Shown: positions 48,578 through 61,137, counted from the first letter of the stretch. The stretch: 64,000 nt of DNA from Dipetalonema caudispina (GCA_013365325.1 JABVXV010000068.1:1-64000), one strand, 5' to 3'. Notes: generated by a model not told the origin, from the sequence alone. Made by a program: numbers and translations.

Positions 48578-51500
48578 TCACTCTTCCGGAGCAGAAAGGA
48601 TGTAATCAACGCTGAATCCAGGAATCTTTGGTGCAACCAACTTCATATCCAGTCGGATATGTTGGATATCAGTCTCATCCAGCGAAAGCTTCACTGTGAT
48701 GCGCTGGAAGCTCCTCACTTCTACGCCTTCTGCTCTCAACGAGTCGTCGGTTACTTGATAATTTGATCCCCTTGGGAAAACAACGATTGATTCAAAACCA
48801 TAAGCTGGCACAAATACCTGCAAAAAATCTTCATAGAAATGCACGATTTAATGATATTCTTCTAAGAGGCGAAATAAATTGGGTGAAATAAATGTCATTT
48901 ATAAAAAACAGTTTAACTTGAGGAACTCAGCATCTAAGACGATTCAAGAATTTGAAAAAGAAATTTTACGAACACCACTAATCACCTGAATGCCGTTTTT
49001 CCGGATACCCATCACAAAACCATCATGCAGTTCAGTACGACTCTTGAAATAAAGCAATGTATTGAGCAAAATCGATGCCCTACCGGCATACTGCGCCTGT
49101 TTATGTCTGAAAAAAGATGAAAATTGGGGAGAACTTCACGCATCAAATATTAGAAAAATATACATATATTTTGGAAAAAAAGCAAGAATTTAGAAAAAAC
49201 GAATATAATTTGATGTTCCTAAGTTTCACTTTACATATCATTTCGCTAAGGTGCACATTTCAACTTTCATTGTTATGCACTCTACTATAAGTGAAATAAG
49301 TATATGTTGAATAACTTTTTGATCAAATGAGTTTTAGAACATAAAGACTTCATTGCTAACCTGTAATTTAGATTGTTCGCAATTTTGGTGACTAAATCAC
49401 CTTTCAACATTTCGGGAAAGGTGGAATCAGCACAAATTGCAGCAGAAAGCAGCCGATGAACCATTATATCTGCGTATCTTCGAATTGGTGATGTGAAATG
49501 AGTATAGATTGGAGCAGCAAGTCCAAAATGAATGTATTGTTCAGTTGGCAACGATCCTAAAACAAATTGCATCATATGTTGGGCTAATAAAGCAACAAGT
49601 CGCAGTGACATCAATCTTCAGTGCTTTATTGCCTTCAGATATAAAAAACTGAGTGATGGAAGATAGGCTATGAGACAACTTTTTACAGACATTAGATAAA
49701 AAATTAAAAGAAACTGATTAAAACTAACTTTGAAGGAAATACATAACTGTGACACGTCTGACGTGGCAAAACTGCATAAGCAATCTAACTTAGGAAGTAT
49801 CGTAATGAAAAATCTAAGAAACAAAGAAAACCTGATGAAAAATACACAGCCTGAGTCATACAACGTGTTGTCAACATTCGGAAGAGTGTGTTCAGCATCG
49901 CGTTATTCGGATCCACGGCTTTATCCAAACTTTCCGAAAGTGCTTTCCCACTTTCAACATTCATTTTAAAGCCTTTCGCCTTTCCCATCTAAAATTTTCG
50001 AAGACTCTAATATTTAAGCAGAAAGAAAGAAACGTATGAATAATACAAAAATCTTGCTTACATCAACCACTGGTTTATAATTTTCTGTCGGTGGGACTGG
50101 ATGCCGCCGAAGCAAAGCACAATCCGGAAAATCCGCCGTTATGCGTTCTGCAACTGAGATGTTTGCAAGCAGCATGAATTCTTCAACCTGTGATTAAAAT
50201 ACAGTTAAAAAAACAGGTTTGGAGAAACTAAAAACGCATACTTATCTCTAAATAAGTAATAATAAGTAATACTTTTATTAAGGATAAATTAATAGATACA
50301 TAACGTACGTAAAATGCAGTAAGCTAATAAGATACGTAATAATAAGCCTGACCATGCTGTTCGTTGCAAGCATCTTTTTCTCCTGCACACTGATAGGATC
50401 TTTCGTTTCGGAATCTATGCTAAATCTAATTTCAGAGGATGCCAAGGTTAAAGCACCATTAGCATGTCGTTTTGCCTTTAACTTCTTTGACAGTGCCAGT
50501 AATTTTCGTAATCCCACAGTTACAGAATCTGACTGAAATAAATTTATAGGAAGAAAGAACGACCAACTACTCATGACTCTATCAAACACTCAAGTCTAAG
50601 TGAACCATTTCTAAATTAATCCAATCAGATCAGTTATAATTCTTCTGTAATGCAGCACAATCTAATAATAAAAGGAGCCGGCAAGTCACAAGAACAAAGA
50701 TCTATATCTCTTACGGAACATTAACCTTCTCCTCGATTCGACGCTCCTAAAATCTATGAACATTAATAATCACAAATTTGGCACAATGCACAGATATGCT
50801 CTCGACTAATACTAATTACTGCGCACTAATACGTATTTATCGCATCAAGCGTTAGGAAATAAAATACAGAACAGACTAACCAGAGAAGGGTCGTCGATCC
50901 TATTCTGTGCTTGTTCGTAAGTAAGTGCACCACTGGAACGTATAAGGGATTTATGAAATTTAATATCAATAATGTCAGCGTCGGATGTCAATATCCAAAT
51001 CACTGAAAATGCCAGGCGATCGACATTTTCGCGTAATGAACATAAATCACTTGAAAGAAGTTCCGGCAACATGTCGATCCGTCTAAAATAATTTGAAAAG
51101 GTTTGAAACACGACAGAGAGTTCAAATACACTTATTTCTGTTTATCAAATTTCTTACTAGCAATTTATCCATTACTTTTATTTTAAATGTCATAATTACA
51201 AAACAATTAACGAACCAAAGGCATCGTTTGATCTTTTTGGATGATGTCAATGAATCGTTACGTATGCTGATAATAACTAGAGTTCAATTTGGTAGTCATG
51301 CTAATATCGAAGATGCATTATGCAAAAGCGTGGTCTTGATGATAACAGCACTTTAAGGGATATTCGTAAGAAACCTAGCGAGACACTCACTTGTCACAAA
51401 GATAGACAGTAGTTCCTCGATGAGCTGCCTCCGCGTCCATTGCTGTGTCTGGTCGAACAAAATGAGAAACATCCGCAATATGAACACCAACCGGAAATAA

Positions 51501-54500
51501 TGATAATGATTATTAGATATTTTGAAATTAAAATAAAGCTAAAAAGTAGGGAATCAAAAGAATAATAATGAAATAATAACTTCGTAGCGATCTGGAGCAA
51601 TCTGTATGCAGTGAAAAGCATCATCGATATCGGTACAGCCGGGAGGATCAACTGAGCATATCGTCAATGAACGAAGATCTTTCCGATGACTTTCGTTAGG
51701 TGCATGCCAAGGAACCTGAGGTAAGCATGCATAAACTGCATCCGAAAATGGTCCGTGCGGTACATCATGCTCCAACAACAGCACCTTCAAAACAAGTCCT
51801 ACTATTCACTTAAAGAACAAAATAAATGAATCAATGGATGAAAAAGTTAAAAATAAAACTAGAATAGTTAAAACTGGGGGATGTAAACAATTATTCAAAT
51901 ATCTATCGAATGAAAAATTTATAAAATCAAATGCTATCTGCAAGGCCATACTTCATTCTCCGTTTCTCGATCCCCCACCACACCTATACTTCTTACATAA
52001 TGTCCAATTGGATAGCGTGAATCTCTGGGCCAGCTATCAATCGCAACAATGATCCGCTTTCCTCTTAAACGTTCAGCCTGACGCGTTTCAATTCGTATAC
52101 GAGGTATAAGTCGCTCCGCTGCAGCAAACAGTACGCGTGTTGAATCTATAAATAAATTTTTGAAATTAAAATAATTTGACAGCATTTGCTTTATATAAAT
52201 GCACTCATGATGAATCCAGCCTTGTAACAACACTATCTTCGCTCATTGCCCTACTCGTTCTGCAAATGTAGAAATAAAATCTCTTACAAAGTAAACTAAA
52301 GCATTGGAATCTAAAATGACGCTTACATCTCAAGAATATTAGATGAAACTAAGTAATTCAGTGATTTAAAGATGTTTATCAAACGACAAAAAAAGGAAAA
52401 CGCACGCTTTGGAGGAAAGAGATAATGAGTAATTTTGTAAAAATTATGGATGGTGGATGATGTCATAAAAGAGAACTTTGAACATATTAAACAATGATAA
52501 CAATCGTAACAGACCTTTCACAGCAGGTTGTAGAATCATTCCACAATACTGACGCCAGTTTCGTTTAACAATCCCAACTACTCTTGCAGATGGAACCTTA
52601 TCCTCCATTCGCGGCTTTTTCGATTCGATTTCTTCCTCATCTTTCTCGTCATCTTTATCAACCGCATCTTTCATTTCAATTTCTTCCACATCTCGTAGCT
52701 TGAACAAAGTTTTCTAACATTAACAAAACAAATCTATGTTACTTAAGTAAATAAAGTAGGAAACCTCGAAAATATTTGCTAAGCACTCAAACTTAAAGTT
52801 CAAATTATCGTACTGATAAAGAAAAATGAGTTAGATGAAAGGACTGATAGCTCTACTTACTCGAATAACTTTCTGTGGACAGGTCCATTCAGATTCTGGC
52901 AACAATTCTACAGCAACAGTATCACCATTCACGGCACGATTCATATTAATGCGTCCCTGAATGAACCACGTAGTCCCCTCATCAACATGAACATATGCTT
53001 CCGTGTAATTTTCACGAGATACCTGAATAAAATATCTTTAAACGCATAACGCATTTGTATCTGCAAAATTTGAAGATCTGTAGGATAAATTCTTGGAATT
53101 CTGCGGAATGAAATCCTGGGATTTGTACAAAAACAAAAATAAGTATTGAGATATATCCTCACAAACTTAAAGATAGTTTTCGGTAACTCATTCGGAATCA
53201 TTTTCTTGGATTATATATATATAACAAGCTGAGTAGGATATGAGTAAAATTACGTAAAAAAAGTGAAAATCCGATAAACAGATCGATAAAAAGACAAATA
53301 AGAAAGAAAAATAAAAAATTCTATGAAACAATCAACACAAACTTGGAATATAGCTTTTTTAAATTTTCCATTTCGAATCCCATTCTGTATCATATCCTGA
53401 GCCAAATACTCTGGAAACAAAATACGTCCTCGGCCTTCGCTCTCTGCATTATAAACGGCCAATTTATCGAGCAAATCGGCATTATCTTTCATCCCTAAAA
53501 ATCATAATAAGTAATTTGAATTGTTGAAAGATATATATTAGTGACCAAACATACTACTAATGAAAGTAACAAACATCCACAGTGCTGAAGTAGCAACTAT
53601 GATAAAAAAATTTAATAAAAAGATGGTCACGAAAATTGAAACCTTCAATATATTCTTGTAAAGTGAAAACATTTTCAAATTGTTGCTTTAACCGATCTTT
53701 GCCTGTGGAAGTGCCACATACAACAATCGGGATTATCGGAAAATGCTTCCAATGATTTTCATAGAACTTGGCGCACATTATAAGCGATCTCGTTAACCTC
53801 AAAAATTAGTCTTTAACCAATTACGTAAAAATAATTAGTGCAATAACAAGAAAATTAACAGTTAAACATTATAAAATGAATCAATTTCCTAACAATAAAA
53901 CTATCGAAGAATACTAAACTACTTCAAAGTCACTCACCTATCTTCTTCGCTCTCACCCGTGATGCGGTCAAGATGAGTTTCATGATGAAAATCATCCATG
54001 AAAACATAAGTTTTCCTGTCCGGACTCTCGTAGCACAATGTATACATTGATTTATAAGATGGTGGGCTTGATTTTTTCACATCTTCCCAAACAGTTTGCG
54101 TAATTATAATGTTCCTGGAAAGGAAAAGAAAACATTTGATTGGAACGATACTGCATAACATTAGAAAATCAAACATTTCGACAATGTCCAATTCAATATG
54201 ATACTGACGTAAATTTCAAGTTATCGAACAAATGATGGAAACGGATTATCGCCGAAGAATCAAGAATGATAGCGTGTTTGATGGGTACCACAGATGAAAT
54301 CTCAACAGTCAAATCGGTGAGCGAATGACCTTCAACCGGCTGACAATTTCTACATGATTCCAGTCCACATCCAATATCATTTCTTAGATACTGCTCATGC
54401 ACTCGCTGTAAGAACACAAAATTAATCTGATGAATGTAGCAGTATTCAATCAAAAATTTTAATAATTTCAAAAATTGCAACAAAATTCTTGGTATTTCCA

Positions 54501-54775
54501 GATTCCTACTACGGCCTTTTGAAGAATAAATCTTACTTTCACGACTTTACCGCCTTTTGTCTTCCTGTAAAGTATATTCAGAACGCGCTTACTTATTCCA
54601 CTTTGTTTCACATTAAGTTCAAGCATTCGGCTGCAAAATGGAAATTACGAAATCAACTATCGTCATTTCGAAATTACGACAAATGGAGCATTTTTCTATT
54701 TTTATTATTTTTTGTTCGAAAAATCCTCCGGAATGTAAGTGAAGGGAATTACCTGAAGACGATTTTTAAAATCAT
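48578..54775 (-). CDS. dis-3: DIS3/RRP44, catalytic ribonuclease of the RNA exosome
   Basis: Eighteen exons join in frame: 54775-54753, 54564-54537, 54405-54209, 54114-53938, 53797-53643, 53494-53343, 53022-52861, 52713-52515, 52145-51952, 51784-51581, 51491-51391, 51082-50881, 50532-50353, 50187-50062, 49988-49832, 49556-49361, 49106-48986 and 48817-48578, 937 residues (human DIS3 has 958). Order: CR3 cysteines ([11 protein letters not shown]), PIN domain (about residues 25-175), cold-shock domains ([33 protein letters not shown]), RNB exonuclease with [18 protein letters not shown] holding all four catalytic aspartates, [23 protein letters not shown] and [19 protein letters not shown], then an S1 domain. 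It degrades RNA 3' to 5' in nucleus and cytoplasm. The PIN site looks degenerate, and the intron before 51491 ends in CG; both are listed as findings. CFAP20 lies 0.4 kb upstream on the same strand. Confidence 0.96.
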
Positions 54776-55183
54776 TTAAAAGTAAAAAGAGTTATAAAAC
54801 TAACTGAACGATGCAAGAAAAGCAAGCAAATTAACCCAGTTTATACAACAAATAGATAAACAGGCAATATGCCCAATGAGATCACAATATATGTACAAAT
54901 GGTCGCTTCTGCTTATGCAAAACATGAATGTCAGAACGAGTAATATTTCCATTATCAAAGCAGAATATATGACATAACAACCATTTTCATGACCACGACC
55001 ATAACATCCTATAACGATTATACGCGACTATCCTGAAAATTTTACAAATGCAAAAACTTGACCCAACTTCTACAGTTCGTATAAAACGTCTCGATGATAA
55101 TGCTTTGAAATACAGAAAATCAATATGTCAAACTTCATCATTCTACACAATTGGTGGTCGATACTATCGGCAGAATGAATTTC
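54776..55183. other. Short spacer between CFAP20 and DIS3
   Basis: This 408-bp gap separates the CFAP20 stop from the DIS3 start on the same strand. The minus strand has CGTTCAG and TTAG acceptor-like sites 30-36 nt before the DIS3 ATG. It may hold an intercistronic region of an operon, the true last exon of CFAP20, or the DIS3 promoter. Confidence 0.5.
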
Positions 55184-56904
55184 TTAACTCTTCCATTCTT
55201 CTTCATTGCCTTGAAAAATGTGCAAAATTTTCGAAACGGGATTTCGCCTTAATAAAACAAAGTAAAACAGCAAAGTGCTAAAAGCAGTTACCGTTGCCAC
55301 TGTTGGATCATCATCACTTGTTGGTGAAGAACCAGCTCCCTGGGCACCACTTTTGATCGGTAGATATAGCTTGAATTCAGCAGGAAGCTCATCTTCGGAG
55401 TACAACCGGTCCGCAAAGTAAATTCGTCGAATCCGGCAATTCGCATGGATCTAAATCTACCGATAGTTCAGAAACCATACGAAAAAATCGGCCGATAAAT
55501 GAGAGACATTTCCATTTAATAAGAATAATTAATACGGGAATAGAATAATTCACATTTCATATAAAATTAAACTGATTTATTATAATGATTATAACTGATT
55601 AACTTTATGAACCTGTATGCGAAGAGTTTCGACATAAGCTGTGCCATATGCACGTTTGGTAAAATCAGCCAAATTGAATTGAATCTGATTCCATCCTTCA
55701 TCTAATCGCATAGGCATTGTACAAATGAATGGTTTGACTCGAGTATTGGACTGGAAATTAGATGCTCGAAAACGTCGCTTTACGCCTTTATCATCAAGTA
55801 TCTGCAAAATTATATACTTGAAGATGCCATCAATTTGGATTTCACTGTCGATATGATAGATGTAAAAATCTGCGCTACGTTTACAAGAAAGGGTGTATTA
55901 GAGATACCAGGAGATGCACAAATAATTCCACAATAATAAACAAAACTAGTGGATCCAGGTTACTATTTGAAATCTGTTTTGTTTCCAACCCTAGAAAGAC
56001 AGCAGTATGCCAAGAAAATAACGAGAGAAAAACTCCAAATATTTGCCTAACTATCTTCAACAAAGTTCGGTTAATGAATAATGCTAGAGGCATTGTCACT
56101 TCCTTTTTGCTAGTAATAATTAAAATTTGCATCGAAGAAAGAAGGTATAATACGTTCGGAGATGAAATAAAATCCTGGTATGCTTTTATGAGTTTGAGTA
56201 AACTTAGGTTTTGAATAGAATAAGTAAATTCCAAACCTGTACTTCAAACGTGAAATATTTCTTCATATTTTTAACAATCATCACCAAAAACGGTAATTTG
56301 ATTCCCAGTGTCTTCTTCGGATCCAATGGGCACGAAATGTATGTAGTGCTAAAAATTTCCAATAACATAAAATGTCTTGAATGTATTATTTAACCGGAAA
56401 TGGTGATCAAGATTTTATAATTTATAGCTTATCTTCATCCAGATAAAGCAAAAGTTGACAACTCCATAATTTCAAATTACTTCTAATCGTACTATCTCAC
56501 AAAATCAGATAAACATAAAATATTGACCCATCATAGAGGGCATTATTAGACATTTCGGACAATAGAAAAAAAAAAAAAACATCTTGAAATGTCAATCGCA
56601 AATATCTCACCTCACATTTGTACCCAATATTTCGATTATTAATGACTGTATGTCCTCATCATTAATCCGTTTTATATGCCCATTTCGAACCTAAAATTAA
56701 TGTTTTTGATTATTTTAATCTAATTTAAACTAAATCTTGAAAGCACCACATCATGGCTTAATCTCTGATCTGTCGTAAAAAGTGGCATTAATTTTGAAAA
56801 GTTTAAAAATTGCAAATAACCTTTTTGTCCCAAATTTGTAGTGGTTTGCTTCCAATACTGTATAATACAGACAGTAAACCACTTTGAAATGTATTATGAA
56901 ACAT
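55184..56904 (-). CDS. CFAP20 (BUG22/GTL3), ciliary doublet-microtubule protein
   Basis: Exons 56904-56821, 56690-56611, 56348-56237, 55801-55613 and 55450-55184 join in frame. Residues 1-190 or so track human CFAP20 closely from the first residue: [95 protein letters not shown] and [18 protein letters not shown]20 is an inner-junction protein of ciliary and centriolar doublets. In worms it would act in sensory cilia and perhaps elsewhere. The human protein stops about a dozen residues after KLYLP, but here the frame runs on to 243 residues with an intron-like hydrophobic tail. A donor ACG|GTAACT at 55292 suggests that the real last exon is elsewhere and the stop at 55184 is not used. A TTTTTTGCAG acceptor lies 5 nt before the ATG. 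Confidence 0.93.
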
Positions 56905-56909
56905 TTACA

Positions 56910-56926
56910 CTGCAAAAAAAAAAAAA
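56910..56926 (-). promoter_or_regulatory. Trans-splice-type acceptor before CFAP20
   Basis: The minus strand has a pure T tract ending in GCAG, five bases before the CFAP20 start codon. This is the arrangement typical of spliced-leader addition in nematodes. An intron in a 5' UTR is the alternative. Confidence 0.6.
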
Positions 56927-57774
56927 AGAAAATGAAGATTAACTGAGCGTTTCAAACTTAAATTTTATCTAAAAATAGAAAGAAGAAACGAAATTCTACA
57001 CGGTAAACATCAAACATTATAACTATGAGTGAAAATGAAATTAAAATTTAAATGAAAATTAGTTGAAATCTAAAAGTTATATTTCAATAAACTCTACGAA
57101 ATAAATCATTTGACAATTTGTAGTATGCAACTAATAATGCCACATTGACAGCTATTTAGGCTGCTTAGTTGGAAAATATTATGGGAAAAGAGGGAGAAGA
57201 TGAGGAATTATGTGAGTAAGCCTTTAACGGATATGGAGCAGAGATTGAGAGTGTGAAAAATTATAGGATGTTAGAAGAGGAGGAGAGAAATATTCGGAAT
57301 GTGAGAAAGTGTGTAATTAAGGGTAGTAGAAGGTTAGCAATTGAGTTATGTAAAGTGGAATGTGATGAAAGATTGAGAGAAGTATTTGGATAGATTATGG
57401 GCTTTAGTTGTAGAAAAGATTGAGAGTAATTGAAAAGTAACAATAAGAATGAATATGGAAGGATAATTTCACTTTGTGATAATTATGTTTAACATTGATA
57501 AGAGTAATTAATTGATATCTTCGGTGTGAATAATGAATAGGTAATATTTTCATTTTTCCTGAATGAATTAGACATAACTGATTACAATAGGACAATGGCC
57601 ATTATAATGGACAATCACACTTGCGAATTTGACGATAATATTTATTAGAGAACTTGTAATATATTGAGAAATAAGTATAATGAAAATAAGTCATATCAAT
57701 ACTTTGGTGATGTTTTCAAGAATTCCTTTATCTTGAAATTAAATTGAATTTATTTGACCTTTCTGGATGTATGC

Positions 57775-57776
<2 letters not shown>

Positions 57777-57841
<65 letters not shown>
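57777..57841. repeat. (TA)n dinucleotide microsatellite
   Basis: An uninterrupted TA repeat of about 32 units ends 49 bp before the Ashwin-like start codon and just before its splice acceptors. It creates spurious YIYIYI open frames. Confidence 0.98.
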
Positions 57842-57844
<3 letters not shown>

Positions 57845-57884
57845 ATCGTTACTTTCCTTTTCTTTCAGAATTTATTTACTATTT

Positions 57885-57887
57885 CAG
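57885..57887 (+). promoter_or_regulatory. Trans-splice-type acceptor of the Ashwin-like gene
   Basis: ATTTCAG ends 3 nt before the ATG at 57891, with a second TTTCAG 19 nt further upstream. Such close sites usually mark spliced-leader addition, and help choose this start. Confidence 0.55.
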
Positions 57888-57890
57888 AGA

Positions 57891-59102
57891 ATGCGAAGTG
57901 GTAAAGATGACGTTATGCCATCAACATCGACGTTGCTTTTTCCGGATTTGATGACACGAGATGAACTTGTTGCTATTTTAAAGCATAAATTCAAAAGAAT
58001 AGGTGTCAATACAAGTAAGATAGGCAAGTGTACAGATGATGAGCTATTGGAACAGTTCAAGAAATTCGCGATGCCAAAACCTCAACGAAAGGTTACCTAC
58101 TTTCATGTAAAGTAACTCTTTCAGTTTCATATTTTGTTTATCTTTCATGATCATTTTTCATCCATCAAAAATATTCGTCCCCAAAAAATATGTTATTCTC
58201 ATATGTTAGTTAATTAATACTTTGATCAAATTATCGATAATATTAAATAGTGTCTTCAAAATATTTGATTTTGAATTCTTTCTATCAGTTTCATGCATAG
58301 TTATTTTGAATGTTAATCACCTGATGGACCACCTGATAAATTAACCCGCAAGAGATTTACTGGAGATTTATTAATTTATTATTTAACTTTGTTGTCTGTA
58401 ACGAATTTTTGATTTTTCATGTTTTTTGATATTTACACTTTTTTACCCATTTTTATATTAAAATTTTTCATTCAGAAATAATGAAATGATCAGTAACGCT
58501 TCATATTTTTGCTATACTAAAACGAACGTATTTTCAGGGATGTATTTCCCGTAATTCCCGTAATAACTTAAAAAATATTGAGGATTCAAATAATTTAGAG
58601 GGAGTGTCAATGGATGAACTGGAGGTTCGACTTTTTTTTTTTTTGTTTTTTTGATAGCTTTCATCATCAAATTGCTAAGGAATAAGCTCACTGAATACAC
58701 TGGCAATATATTAATAAGTCCAATTATGGTTGCACTCTTTACTTGTTTCAGCTATATAATTATTAGCAGTTGTTTGAGATAAAATTACTTATTGTTTTTC
58801 TTGGGACTGACTTATATAAGTTTTTCGTTGTACTTCCAAATTTTAGAAATTTAACGGCTAATTGCTTCCTTTTAAATTAAAACGCAACTTTAGTACTTTT
58901 TTCAGATCGAAACGGAACTTTTCATTTTCTTCATATCCACTCTTTGCTGATGTTTCAGAATTCGGGATCTGTGTGTAATAGAATCAATCCGGTTAATGAA
59001 CGGCGAACTACTGCTTACGGAAAACGGCATAGCAATAGCAGCACAGAGCATCATCCTGCTGAGAAAAATGCTCGAAAGCATTCTCCCATACGATTTCCAT
59101 AA
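57891..59102 (+). CDS. Ashwin-like protein (tRNA-ligase-complex component family)
   Basis: Exons 57891-58091, 58538-58624 and 58959-59102 join in frame, 143 residues. The first exon contains LLFPDLMTRDELVAILKHKF, then DDELLEQFKKFAMPKPQRK. This resembles the N-terminal core of vertebrate Ashwin (C2orf49): a LL-PEL start, a helix, then a Leu-rich helix ending in PLPQR. Human Ashwin associates with the RTCB tRNA-splicing ligase complex, and in Xenopus Ashwin is linked to embryonic patterning; the exact job here is unknown. The rest is polar and basic (RRTTAYGKRHSNSS, EKNARKHSPIRFP). Coding-like basic sequence continues in the same frame for some 20 codons past the TAA at 59100. Possible additional exons at 59667-59699 and 60062-60123 share an open frame, so the 3' structure is uncertain. 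AATAAA occurs at 59296. Confidence 0.65.
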
Positions 59103-59295
59103 TTTAAAAGCAACAAAGAAAAGCAAATTTCGATTGTACGAAGGAGAAAAACGAGAAATGCGATTCATTTTTCACTTTTTTTCGTACTTCTTTTGCAAAG
59201 GCTGTGAAATTGAAATGCTTTCATGTGATATTACATTTTTTTTGCTGCGTTTTAAATTATTAGCTTTAAGATTTCTGTATACTTTGTGCATATTC

Positions 59296-59301
59296 AATAA
59301 A
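59296..59301 (+). terminator. Possible poly(A) signal of the Ashwin-like gene
   Basis: AATAAA lies 194 nt after the proposed stop codon. It fits a 3' UTR end if no further exons are used. Confidence 0.4.
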
Positions 59302-59302
59302 C

Positions 59303-61137
59303 AATTGATAGGTTCCGTCATATAACTACCATTTGAAGGTGAATGGCATTGTTGTTCATGGTGCTAAATCTCATTTCATATCTAGAAAATGGGAAGTTTT
59401 CTCTTCTTTATATACTGTTGTTGTAACTAGTGATAAATAAGGCTTACATTGGAAGTATGTTATAAAAAATTTTTTTAGTTGGATATATTTTTTTGAAATT
59501 TGTTTCTTTCAAATTTTTTCAAAAGCACTATTTTAACATAAATCAGAAATTTGTGCACAGTCGGTTTTTCAATTCAGTATGTGTAATTTTCGACCTGTTC
59601 TGAATTGTAGTTTTCTTCGTCTTATTAGTTTTTATTCATAATTTCATTCATTCTTCACTATTTCAGGTCTTGTTGAATCATTCAAACAAAAAGAGCAGGT
59701 AGTATTAAGTATATCATTATGCTGTCACTAAGAAGTAAAATATATATCATTACTGAGAAATACACATTAATATCTATTTAATAATTAGCACGATTAGCTA
59801 ATAGTTCTACTATTTGCGAAATATCACATGATCCAAAGAGTTCTAAATTTTTTTACCTACTCTTTATGATCTCTTTTTTGTTGCATCACTCTGTTTTGTT
59901 TTTCTGTTCTTCCCTTTTCAGTTTTTTTTAGTTTCCCTGTTTCTAATATATTCCGTAATTTTTTTATTTTTTTTTTTTTTGTTGAATTTCCTGTTTATTC
60001 AGATGCACATCTGTAGAATTTCTTGTGATTTTAAGTAGTGAAATGATTTTTTAATCTTCAGCAAAATAAGGCCATCGAAAGATTCAAATCTCTCACTCCT
60101 ACAACTTCAGTATTTTTTTGTTGAATAAGATTAAGTAATAAAGAAAACAATATTTCACCCTTAATTATTATTATGTTCTAATCTAATCGACATTTCTTGC
60201 ACATGTCGTGTGCATTTATTTGTATTTTACTTTGCATCCACATGTTTGAATTGTCATATTTTTAGTAACATTTTTACATATAGTTAAGCAAATTAAGAAA
60301 GCTGCTGTTATACGAGTGCCTAAGCTCGGATATACAATTATGATTCTTTTTATAATGATAAAATATACTTATTAGTTTATGCATACTAGTAACAGGAACT
60401 TTGAGCCAACCTGAATTGGCCCTATCATAATTATTACCACGTCATATAATATTTTTGATATAACCTATTATTGAATCTCAATAATTTGATTAGGAAAATT
60501 TAATTTAAAGTTTGGTTTTGGGAATCTACTTTTGTAATTTTCATTTCTGGAAATTTTGATCTAACTAAGACAAATAACTTTTGCTTATCCTAAACGTGGT
60601 AATTAGATATTAGACTGGGGTCACAATGAAAGTCTAATCGAGGATATTTATGAAATTGATCTTTGCGTAATAAGAGACTAAATAAAATATAATCATACGA
60701 TAATAGACAGATGACAAAAATAGCATATCCCGTAATTAATGTAGTGAATTGAACAAGTAAGCGAATTGACAAAACAACAGTGTAGGAATTACATAGCTGA
60801 TGCAATTACATTAAGTAATGCGAAAATTTCCTATTCTTATCGTATGGGAATGACGTCATTTTAATATAGCCTAAAGGCTGAACAACGGAATAAAACTTAG
60901 TACCTATAGTTAGATAAGAAAACCGACATATTACAAAGAGGTTTTCAGGATTTGAAATATATTTCAATGATAAAAATTTCAATTGTTGGCAATTTCCTGA
61001 CGAGCATATATCATACAAGTTGAAATAATGACAGATTACAATGGAAAGTATAAGAATTCAAATGAATTAAGTAATTAGGAAACTTATTATCATTATTATT
61101 GTTGTTGTTGGATTAATATTATTAGCACTGAGATTGA
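59303..61137. other. Intergenic region between the Ashwin-like and receptor genes
   Basis: About 1.8 kb between convergent 3' ends. It has two possible extra Ashwin-like exons (59667-59699 and 60062-60123), poly-T tracts near 59960, and otherwise no recognised gene. Confidence 0.5.

Larger units (their letters stand above)
56927..57890. other. Divergent upstream region of CFAP20 and the Ashwin-like gene
   Basis: About 0.96 kb of intergenic DNA between the two starts. It has a G/A-rich strand near 57180-57430 and a (TA)n microsatellite at 57777-57841. No coding exon was recognised; the open frames around 57260-57600 on the minus strand reflect composition. Confidence 0.55.

Noticed and set aside
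57744..57951. Frames with long YIYIYI runs
   Set aside because: They are translations of the (TA)n microsatellite; the real start is the ATG at 57891 after the TTTCAG acceptor.
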